A stretch of 64,000 nt of DNA from Caprimulgus europaeus (Eukaryota; Chordata; Aves; Caprimulgiformes; Caprimulgidae). The notes beneath the pieces were generated by a model. It saw only the letters and a list, made by a program, of their open reading frames with translations, was not told the DNA's origin and searched no databases. The position numbers and the translations under genes are program-made. Of this stretch, positions 21,201-33,200 are shown one piece after another (positions within the stretch are counted from its first letter, which is position 1; every line of letters begins with the position of its first letter). The stretch is from assembly GCA_907165065.1 (NCBI GenBank), contig OU015524.1:54973295-55037294 (forward strand), written 5' to 3'.

Positions 21201-24200
21201 GAAAGTTACTTTCAGTAAAGTTCATAGTGGTTTGCTTACTCTCCTGCTTGCTTAATATGACAAAGTGGTTTTTTTTCATCTGTTAAAAATCCACATGCTA
21301 GCTTGCATTCCCTGGTTTGGGAAGATGAGAAGAATTCCAGTACTGTGCACTTTTTGTTCTACTATAACTGCTTGTGTACAGTAAAGGCAAGTTAATACAA
21401 GATTGCTTTACCCTACATTTGTTGTAAGTATTTTAAATGCTGTGATGATGGAAAACTGAATTAAAGTAAAATGCAGTGAAAATGGAAAACTGAATTATTT
21501 TCCCAGGAAGCAGAAATATAGTTCAAAGTTCATTAGATTCAGGCTATTAATGAACTATGTTTCCTTTAATTGCTGTGTAGGCCCCCAACATTTTGTAGCA
21601 TCTCAGGATTTTTTAAGCAAATTGTGGATGTTTTCACATCCGTATTCTGGTGTATACACTCACCCTTACTTTCTATTAGAATGTTTACCAGCCCTTCTGC
21701 TGTAAAATGACACAGAGCCTTAATATATATGCCTGTTTCTGTCTCAGAAGTCAGCAAACTAAAGGTGCATTTCTATACCAGTGACATACTTGTGTAATCT
21801 TTGTTACTGTGAAAGCAGCACGTTCTCGGTTCAGAGTTGCAGACGGTCTAATCCCTACTGAATTCCCCTCAGTTAATGGTGATTGCACGTCAAGTGTTTG
21901 GGCAACAGCATTCACAATTAGACTGAATAGTTCACATGGAAGGTGTTTTAGGAAGGCATGGTATTAGCTAAGGAAAAAAAAAATATTTTCTATTGGATAT
22001 TAATCCAATTAAATTGTACAGCTTTGTAGTGATTTCACTGATATTATTTCTATGATGGAAAGACATGGTCACATGATGTTTCTGACATGAGAAAAATTCA
22101 GCATGTTTTATTCCATTATATTCTTCATGGGCGCAGCAGAATAGCATATATCACTGTGGATCAGCATTGCACTTTAGAGATGAAGCGATTATGGGTAGGC
22201 AGTAGATGTCAAATATGACCAATTATAAAACATTTGAACTCACATCTAGTTCAGTACTTTAAATTCATAAAGTTTTGTGCAGTGCCGTTTCAAAATAACA
22301 GTTCTTCACAAGGTCACTGGCAGCTCTTAGGATCAGCATGTTTTGAGAAGGACAATTGGTAACAATATATGCTGGTGGAATAAAATAAAATTTTCTCTTG
22401 TACAGTTCGTTTTTCCAGTGTTACAACTTTTTGTCCGTGTTCTGTGTTGGCACATGATCTGGTCCTATTTTGAACTATGTTTTAACCAAGGCTTCTTATT
22501 TCTAAAAGCATCTTCTGAAGCCATCACAGCACTGAGCTTTTGCTGAGATTTGGAATGGTGAAAGACAAAATGCTTTTGGCAGTGTAATGTCACGTAATAT
22601 GTGTTGGCTTTACAAAATGCTTAGAAAGTCAGGGTAGCTTAATTTGGTAAGGCACATCAATATAAAAAAAGGAAAGTGAGTTACTGCTTTTTCATTTAGA
22701 AGTTGCAGTAATATGTTTGGGAAGCAAAAGTGGCCATAAGGTAGTTTTAAAATATAGGTTTTATTCTCTTCTAATTAGATTCTTTTTTTGTCTGTTTTTC
22801 TTATCTTTAATGCTCTTTATTAACTTCCTAGATTGTCAATGAAATCTTGAGACTCAATGAGGATCCTAACGTGCAGGGCCTTGCCCTTGACCTCCCAGAA
22901 AGCTTATATAGCAGTAAGGTATTAAACGCTGTGAAACCAGAGAAGGATGTAGATGGGTAAGTGAAGCAGACGCAAGGCTGATGGCTCTGTAAAATCAACT
23001 TTCCCCTGTTCTTTTTATTAATGGATTCCTCAGTCGGTGTGTCTAGCTGTGCTATTGAACAGTAATAAAAAATGCCACTGCATCAATGAAAAGTCTTTTG
23101 CTGAAATAATTTTGATCATTATCTTTTCAATCTTTATATGTTATATATTCATGGTCTTTTCAAAGAAATTAAAAAAAAAATCTGATTTAGTGGTGATAAT
23201 TAAAGTATTTAAGTACTTCAGTAATACAAATGGTAGTCAAAGTACTGAACACAACCCCCAAATTTTTCACAAGAAGAATTGATGGAAAAGTTGCAGAAAA
23301 GGTTTTAACTTTTTTGCAGCTCGCGCTCATGGTGGGAGAGCAGGCTATGATAGTTTGGACCCATTAGCAGAAATTTTTTGTCTTGAATTGCACTATTCTC
23401 TGGAGAGACAACTGGCATAATTTAGGTGTCTGGGTTACCATTTTGCTGCTCTTGCAGACTTCTTGCCTTCGACTGCAGACTGTTACCCCTTTTTTATTAT
23501 TTTTTTTCCTCTTTCCTTTTTTTGTCAGAAAAAAATAAATCTGAAAATCTTGCAAACTAGTTACTCTTCCATTATCTGGAGTACTAGAGGTTGACATAGA
23601 ATGGAAAATTCAGAGCATGCTTGTGTATGAAAGAGAATGCAGTGCAGCATGGAAGGACCTGAGTTCCCCCCCAGCAAGCCAGCCTGATCCCAGAGGATGT
23701 AGATTGTATATTGCTCAGGTTGGCTCTGGCAGCACCGGTCTGCTTCCACTGCATGCAGGCACTGAGGAGTTTTGTACCAGTGTGCCCTGGGTAGCCCACC
23801 ACAACGAGTAAAGAACTGCCTGCGTGTCATGGGCTTCTGTTCCTTGTTTGAACTCACAGAAGCCTTTCCTGTCCTCTCTTGAGGTTCAGTGTTTGTCTGA
23901 TTGGGATGTGGGATGATACAAATTAGCCACAGTACATGACTACCAAGGGATTTACCATTATGAGATACGTTTGCTCTTGGGATTAGCTGTTAGCCATATT
24001 ACATGTTCTGCCTTGTTATGTTAGAGAAGCTCTCTTTTTTAAAAATTGACATATTTTTCCACTGCAGGTTATCTGATGCAAACCTAGGACGCTTGGTACG
24101 TGGTGATGCCTGTGACTGTCTAGTTCCTCCGACAGTGTGTGCTGTGATGGAGCTTCTTCAAGATTTAGGTGAGACCTTCTATGATGATTACTTCAAAACC

Positions 24201-27200
24201 AAAAATACAAACATCACTTAGGGATTTCACTTGGGTATTTTGATCAGTTTTTGAACATTTGGAGAAATCCAGGTTTGCCTGTAAGTAACTGCTGAGCAAA
24301 TCTTTTAGTTTGGGTTGTATTGTGTAAATGCTAACACTGAAATGGCAGATTTAAAGAAGTGGCTTTATGGTGTGTGAAGACCCTGTTAGTTTAAGGCAGT
24401 GTTTCAGAAGTAGTCTCTCTGATAGTGATTCGTCATTGTTGAGACAAGGATTTCTGTAACAGAACTGTAAACAGGAGATCAAATGTACTTTGTAACAAAT
24501 ATGAATGAAAGGATTTACGCAAATAAAATATCAAAAAACCAGAAGAGCAGTATTTTCTTACTTGAATTAGAGTCACAACGGAACAGCGTGGCTCTTCTGG
24601 TGGGCTTTGGTAGTGGGTGGGCTGGTAGAGGTGGGGAGCTCACACAGGCGCTCCATCTCTGCGTCCCTGCACAGCCGAGGGCGGCTGGAGCACTGAACGA
24701 TGTGCCTTGTGTCGCGCAGGTGGAAAGACGGTGCTGCTGGTGGGAGCCAGCGGGGCGATGGGTGCTGCCTTGCAGTGCATGCTGCAGAGGGCGGGGGCAG
24801 CCACCCTGAGCTTTCCTGCCTGGAAAGCCCCTCAGCTGCAGACCGAGGTGAGTGCTTTTCTCTTGCCCAGTGCCCGGGGGTCATCCTGCATCCCCACCGT
24901 CCGGGCATCCACGTGGCACTGCTCCCCTTCGTTGCTGTTCCCAATGGGGAGATGTGTCGTTGCAGTCACAGGCGGCACTGGGGCGCTGGAGCTCGCTGCT
25001 AGGCAATGTGGGTTTGGGTCTTTTCTGTTCTTCTTCCTGCTTGCTCAGAAATGATGCTTAAACAGGGGCCTCCACCCGAGTATTACATATGTAGCATCAG
25101 CTGCTATAACTTCATGAGTTTACACCAGTAGCTGTGAGAGAAATAATTCAGGGTTACAGTTTAAAACAAATGATTTAGGTCTCCCTTTTTCTCTCCCTTG
25201 GTGTGAGAGAGAGGCCTGCTTTCTTCTTGTCCTATGGTATATTCATATGAAATTACTTTAATTAAAGCTCTTGGGACAAGGAGGATCACAATCTTATCTT
25301 TGAAGAGAACTCTAAAAGGATTCAGAGAAACTCAGGAGCCTTAATTTGAATAATTTATTTTACGTGGTCTTCCTGGTTGCTTTTTGCAGAGTTTTTGGCA
25401 ACAATTTACAAGTTGGTATAACTTCCTGTCAAACTTCACAGTTTGTTCATTAGTCCCAGATTTCGTAGAATAACGCAACTGGGAATGAGTTATCCTCTGG
25501 GCACATGCAGAGGGATTCAGATGTTCACTGTAGAAGAGGCGCAGGTACTCCAGGGGCTGTTTGCCAGTCACTGTACAGGTGATGTGCAAGGGACAACTGT
25601 GGTGTTCTGTTTGATAGCACTTGCCACAAGGTGGCAGACAATGCAAAATGATGGTGTCAAACCACTCAGTTTTGAAGGCAAGGACAGAAAGAGGAAATAA
25701 GTTGAAGCAGCTGTTATAGTTAGAAGGTTCTCTGGCAAACCTGTGTTTTCACAGCTGCAGATGTTTTTGTCGGGCTTGTCTCAGCTCTGTGCTTTAAGTG
25801 ACTGACAGCACTTAGGAAACATATGCCTCTTTCGGAGATGGGAGCACTGTGATCTTCATGCTAGCCATGTCTCATTCTTTAATTATTTTTCATTGCTTGG
25901 GGTTGTGCTAGAGGACTGGTTTAGGCTGGATGGGGTGGATCAAGGAGTGGCCAGAGGTGTTTTCACTGGTGGACAGCAAACCATTTGGACCAGGCCAGAG
26001 CTGCTTCTACAGTGCTGTCAATATGCAGAGGAGAGATCTGCTTCCTTCCATCCAGATGCTTTCCCATAGTCATGCTTTGCTTTTTGGCATTCCTCGTAGC
26101 TCACCTCTCACAGCAGGTCACTGATGGGAAACAGAATAGGAGGCCTAAGCAGGAGGCAGTGTGAGGCTTTGCACATCAGTCTTACCAAGTTCATTTTCAC
26201 TTTTGGCAGCAAAGTGTGTCACCAGTGACCCTTGGGGTGCTGCTGAACCTGGATGGACGAAACTCTTGTAGTTAACTCTAGCTCCTAGATAAAATCTAAT
26301 GCGTGCAGGGAAAACTGTCCTGTTTCATATTCCCAGAAGCCAGGCAGTCAGAAACCAAGCACAGATTTCCTACTGGATACCGAGGCACTGCTGTGTTGGG
26401 GCAACCTGTATTTGAAATACAACGTTGTTAGATAACATCGTTATAGCTGATGATACAAATTAACTTTCTCTTGCTTGTTTGAAATGCAGATCAAGTAAAA
26501 GCAGTTTGAAGGCTGACAAGTTTTCTTCTCTTGAGTTTTTAAATTTGAATTTCAAGTAAGAAAATGCATTAGTCAGTGTCAAGGGTTTTCCAAGACTTGG
26601 AAGAATTAATTAGTATTTTGTTTTAACTGCACAATACCCTGACTTTAGAACATGGCTGTACTTTTTTTTCTCCTTCCTCTGAATGTGATACCTGTACAGT
26701 AGTAGTCTGTGTGCTGTTGTTTGGAAGTAACATAACTTCACTTACAAAGTGAGAGAAGAACTTCTGAAGTGTATGAACTTTTCATTGGGATGCGTTTGTT
26801 TTGCAATATATACCAGGAAAGGAAAAATTGAGCTTAAGGATAGGTGTATCTTATTTGTCTTAATCCATTGTCTGGGCCCATTTGCAATGAAGCACTAATC
26901 CTGAACCTAATGTATAATTCCTTTCTTAAGCAGGTACTACATTAGCTTTGACTAGCTCTGCTGATTTGTTCTTCTTTTTAAAGGGTAGCATAACAGCAAG
27001 TGTTGCCTTTAGAAATTCTATCGGTTTAAATCAGACACATAACACTAAGGTAGTAAGTATTTTTGGATCAGGTTTTGTATTGCTGTGGATTTGTTATTGC
27101 TTCTTTTACTCATGCACTTTTGTAAAAATATTTTTTAAATGATCAAGAGGAAGAAATGTTTTAGTCTACCGTAGGAAAAGTCTAACAACATAGAGGTAGC

Positions 27201-30200
27201 TCTGCTGACAAACAGCATAATATCATCTACCATCTGACTTAGTGGGCTCCTTTAAAGCAAGTCTTTTCTGTTCTATGGCAGGAAAGGGAATAAAATAAAG
27301 AATAATACATTTTAATTTTCTTGCTTTGACTTGCATGAATAATGGACACACTTTACATGTTCTTTTCCCTCCTCACTTCATATTTTTTTTAAGTTGAACA
27401 GATCATTAATGGGTTTTTTGTTCCATTTTGGATTTGCTTGACTTTAGCTATTAAAAATAATCACCATGGCACAGCTGAGCCATGTCCTTCAACACTCTTG
27501 AGCTTCCTGAGTTTTCAAATATAATAATGAATTAAAGAAAGCAGTGAATTTCAGAAGATTTTGTCACAGCTGTGTGTAGTTACCATGAAGAAACACTGTT
27601 CTTTTTGTGTTAATATGTTGGATCAATAATGAATTAAGATATAAAGAGTTGAGCATTTTGGTGGAAATAGGTAAGATGTTATCATTCAGTTAAGCTTTTT
27701 GTAGATAGCTTTTCAAAGCACAGTCAGTGTAGAGTGCCTGAAGAATGACCTAGTGACATATTTTAAGGAACATCTCACTTGGTAGTCCTGTTTTTAAGTA
27801 ACAATCAAAAGTCAATTCAATGTTACAAGTAGGGAATGGGAACTGATGTGCTCAATACTTTATGATGTTAGAATTAGGCTTTCTAGTTTGAGAAGAGGTT
27901 ATAAAATAGGTTCAAATTGAAAAATGTGGATTATTTTCTTGCCCAAACATGCATAGTATTTACCATGAGGAAAATGAATTTAAATTCCATCATCTAAATT
28001 CAGTCAGTCACAATTTCAACACAATCTTACATGTAGTCTGTATGTGAACCACATTATGCCAGTTTGAAGAGAGCTGCTGTCCTACCATTTTGTTGTAAGA
28101 TAACTGAAAATCAGTCTTTCTTGGTATAATTAGGAATGGAAAACTTGTTTGTAAAAGCATCGTTGAAAAGTAGGAGAGTGGTTCAGCTGGAGTGCATGAA
28201 TTTCAAAGCACTGGAACAGGCTGCCCAGAGAGGCTGTGGAGTCTCCTTCTCTGGACTTATTCAAAACCCACCTGGATGCTTTTCTGTGCAACCTGCTCTA
28301 GGTGATCCTGCTTTGGCAGGGGGGTTGGACTAGATGATCTCCAGAGGTCCCTTCCAACCCCTACCATTCTGTTATTCTGTAATGGGAGGTTCTTTTTCAG
28401 ATTTGGTAAGAACCTCCTTTGGCCACAGTCTGCTATTCCTTAGGGCCAACTCTTAAGCTTCAGACTATTAGAGATCTCTGTCATTTACTGTCCTGTTTTT
28501 GCGGTCTCTATAAGACCAAGAGTCTTGGTACTGGCAGAAAAATACATGTCATATTGTTGGGCACAAGTAAGCATGAAAGGACAGGTATACAGATCCTGTA
28601 AAATTAGAGGAGAGGATCCTGTAAAATTAGAGGAGAGGGAGGCTGCTTGATTGTTTCGAATGATGAAGCTGTAGACAAAGTATTTCTGTTTCAACATTTT
28701 AAGTGCGCCATATCTGTTCCTTGCAATACGAAATTTATCTCCCTGCCTGTGAGCTAGAGAAACAGTTGCTAAAGCATGCATCACAACAGTGAGCCCTGGT
28801 GCGGATAGCGAGTCAGAGTTATGCACTTCACTCGTAAGGAAGATGTAACAATATATTATTGATATAAAATAGTGAATTAACAAAGTTCAAAGGTTAATGC
28901 AACATTCATTTAGCAAGATTCGATTCTGAGGTTCACTTGATTATTTACTGCATGTAGGACAGAGTCAAACAAAACTGTCAGGGAGACCCTCCCGTTGAGT
29001 CATGAGGTTTGGAAAGGGCCCCCTTGCTCAATAAACTTCTTGGAGAGGAGTTCATGTGTGGCTAGATCCAGTCCTAGTCCCAGACTTGGTCAGTGGTTTA
29101 TGTCTGAAGGATTATATATATGCGCAATCAATCCTTTATATCACTTAGCTAAGATGCAGTTTAGCATGCTATTGGTTACTTACTGAGGATCTGTTGTGGC
29201 AAGGAATCTCTCAACCTCGAGGAGTACCCCATGAGAGGGGTCCCTACTCAAGGGGAGATTCTGGCATGCAGCCCGCTGTCATTTCAGGAGAGCTCAGTGG
29301 GCCCTGGGCTGTCCACTCTTGATGGGGTAAGGTGATTGACCTGTAGTCATATTTGCATACCAGCCGTGTTTTGGTCGGTGCATACTCAGCAAACCCTCTG
29401 CTGTTGGAGCAAGTTGTCCAAGATAGCCCTTGGCTATTGTGTTGTTCATCTCCCTTGAGCTGGATGCAGCTGTCGTGACCAGATAGCATCCATTATGGTC
29501 ACCACTGGTGGTTATCACTTGAACAGGGTAACAGGAAATAAAGATCAGGTGTTGGGGGCAGGGGGAGCACACTGTCACAAGATTGCAGTAGAAATGGGGA
29601 CCTAATTTTCACAAGCTCTGTGTAGGGTAAGTGCATTTGGGCCAGTGTGGTAGGGGAAGGGCTGTCAATGTCTGGGCAAGAAGATGGCAGCAGGGAGCTG
29701 TTGGCTGCCCGCTGTGGCTCATCCCTGGGGACTGTGGCCAGCAGGGAGGGCTTGGAGCAGACCTTGTGTAGTTGTCCCAAGGGTTGCCTATAATTTACGA
29801 ACTGTAGCTTCAGCTTCCTGAAGCAGAGATGGAGCTGGAAGAAACCACGTAAAGAGAACGTGCTTTTGTGCAAAAAGTACCTGAAACTAGTCATAATAAA
29901 TTTGTGAGGTTTCAGAAAGTAAGTAGATTAGCTGTGTTTGAAGTGGAACCTGACCTGTAAACTGATGTGTAAAATGATTTTTTCATAAGGAAAGTTGTGA
30001 AAAAGCTTTGAGTCAGGTTCCTGTTCCTCATCTCATCTCTTTAGCTGCCCTGACTTTAGACCCAGGAAACTGACAGCTTTTACATTTCAAATAATAATTT
30101 CAAATATTTTTTTCTTTGATCATGTATTTAAAAATGGTTTTTGTAGCAGTCAGTTTTAACTACAGGGAAATTAAATTTTTATGCAGGTTTCATGGCAAAA

Positions 30201-33200
30201 CAGGTTTTCAGTTATCTGGAATATACAGCTACTTTATGCCATTATCGTTAAATGCTTGGCTGGAAAGTCTATATTGTTGTTTTAACATTTGGTGTTCTGT
30301 CTTGGGAATGGGTGGTGCTTCTTAATCTGCTTCTACTTAAATCTTGGTAGAGAGAGTCATATTTTGTTATGAGGTAAGGTTTCAGATTATTTATTGGCAC
30401 AGGTCTTCCCAACTGAAACAATATTTAGCGGTGAGAAGGCAGGATACTACTGGAGTATTAGCTTACTTTGTCTTCAGCCTGTTGCCTAGTGCATTAGGGG
30501 TAGTTTGGCACCATGCTCGTCAGTCCTTCCACTAGCCTGCCAGGTGGGACACGGCCTTGCTGTCCAGGGAGCCCCGGGCAGTCAGTCGCCCTGCGGCCAC
30601 ACCTTCCCCCTCATGGGTGTCTCCTTGACCTTCTGGCCACTGCTGCCTGGAGCAGCTGGTTCCTGTCAGATGCATTCTTTGTCCGGGGACCATGTGGTTC
30701 ATTTGCTAGGGAGGTTGGATGTGATGATTTCATAGGTCTTTTCCATCTCTAACGACTGTGGTTTGCTTCTGCTGTAGGAGATAAGACTGCACATGCCTTC
30801 CAAGGCTTGCTATCAAAAGAGTAGGTTATGGTGAGAGAGGAAAAAAAGCAGGAGAGGCATAGGCACAACTTCTTGTGAGTGAAACCAAAGTGCCCTGATG
30901 CAGATCACATAAATCTCTACCAAGGACAGTCAGAATTCTGTCAACAACTATTTTGCTTTCAGTGGACTCCCTCTTTCAGTCAAACGAGTTTCTGGATATA
31001 ATTTTTTAAAACTACTCACAGAGGGGAAAAAAAAAAATCTATAAAGTGTGATAGGTACTTCATTGACTCTCTAGGAATTTTTTTGATAGATGCATATAAG
31101 ATATTTGCTTATAGCAAGAGAGTTACAATTGTATCTGTGCCTTTTTTTTTTTCCTTTATGTTTACTTTCTTTGTGAAATAAGGAAAATTTAATCATGGGG
31201 GGGACCATTCTGAGATCAGTGTGTCTTCAACCTGTAGGACAACTGTTTGCTGCCATGTGATACAACTCTTTTCATGGAGAAGGTGGGGCAGGGCAGTGAG
31301 ATGAAAGGCTCAGCTGGTTTTCCAATACATTTACGGGTATGTGCGACATTAACCAACCAAACTAGTGTTAACATTGGCTACAAAAATGACTGTATTCAGC
31401 TGTTAAGAACATCTTTGAACATTATGATTGGTAGTCATGGAGATGAATATTTGCTCAGGTCAGTTGTTTTCTGGCATTGTAGTTACATTGGATTAATTCT
31501 GTCATAAGTATGTTGGCTGAACATTTGTCAAAATTATTACTTGTTGCATACAGCTCTCAACTGGTTCATAGTTTTACTATGCTAAGCAGTGTGCAAAGCT
31601 CTTAGTCCTTGTCTCAGAGGCTTTGCATGGAAAGGCATACCTGACTTTCAGTACATGAATTATAACTGCTAGAACATGAGTAGTTTTTTTCTTACCAAAA
31701 AAAAGGCTGGGTTCACGTATCTGAGAATAATCACTGTTTCTCTCTGTTTATGATGTGGACTATTAGGGCAGAGACTGCCTCCTTTTGCAGGGAAAAGCAT
31801 GTCTTCAGCATAGTACTCTTGGGACACAAGTCATTGCAGCATCTTTTTGTCCAAATTTGCTTGCAGATTCCTCAGTAGGATTTGACCTGACACTGGTCAA
31901 GCATTATGACTTATGTGACCTTCTAGGAGTGACCTTCATGTAAGCTGATATTTGCACCAGACGCAGGAGCATAAGCAATCTGGAGAAGGCTGAATGACTT
32001 TTGAGACTGTGTGTTTGCAGGCAATCCTAGATAGGAGTGTTGCAGAACCTCTGACTGAAGCCTGAATCAGCTCATTGCATTAGTCATTTGTCAAGCAAGT
32101 AAATCTTCTCCCACGCTTTTGGCTTTGTTTCCGCATGTGTATCTCTAAGGAGGGTTAGGCCATCTTTGTGTCCTCTGAGGAGAAGATGGAGCTTTTTTTT
32201 GCTTTCTGCCTTTTCCACTACAGTTAATGCTCGTCTCCCCTCCTGGATGCTCAGCTGTGCCAAAACCCTGCTATCCTGACAGGATTTGTAGCTGTTCTTT
32301 CTTGGCAGGAGCATTGGGCAGGGTTGCGTCAGAGCACTTTTGGCCAAAAAAGAAGCTGGAACGCTCATCAGTCGCAAATCAATTCATAGAGAGGCTCGCC
32401 GAGTTTGTGACACTTGTTATTAATTTACATTTTTCAAAATAATTCCCAAATCACTGTATCTCTGAAATAATTTTTACATTCAGGCTTGAGGCAGTGCTGT
32501 GCTCGTATTTGGCTTTTTTAGTGGACCTTTATACATCTGCCTGTGGTGCTGTCCCTTATCTCATGGTGATTACGATAATTGGTACAGGGCCCTGTTTCAG
32601 AGGAGGGAGGAAAGGAAGACACTTATGTCTTTGATTATAAGAGTTTTTGTAGTAACCATTTTTGCTCTAACATCTGTCAGGTTGAACTAAATCAGAAACA
32701 CTGATTAGCAAACGTGACCTGAGAAGGAAAAAAATGTTTTAATTGATTTTCCTCAAAGGCATTGATGTTTGTAGATCAGGTCATCTTGCATTCCCATCAA
32801 CTGGCCCAATTTTCTACTGTTGGATAATCTGACTGTACTCTTTATAATTGCCTGTTTACTGTCTTTCAACTCTTCTCTTTCTTAAATGTCTCCAAGTTAT
32901 CTTGTTGGGCAGGACTTTGGACAATGATAGGGCTTTTTCTTGGAAAGTATGTAATCCCCATTAAATATTATTGGTGCTGACTGTCCCCACTTGCCTCATT
33001 TCACAGTTTGTTTGCCTGACTTCATTTTAAATGCTATTGTTCTTAAATTTAATGTGGGATAAGAATCAAGCCATCAGTTTGGATATTTTGTTGTTGTCTG
33101 CAAATACTTTGCTCAAAAGACTATTGCTGTGTAAGTTTTATTATAAGATGCATGTTCAAGAATGTACTTCTAACATTAAACATTTGTTTTGTTTCTGGGG

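Noticed and set aside
24720..24760. GGKT at the start of MTHFD1L exon 7 looks like a Walker A P-loop
   Set aside because: The strand-loop that follows (VLLVGASG) aligns with the Rossmann fold of the D/C domain. The true P-loop is PLGEGKST in exon 12.
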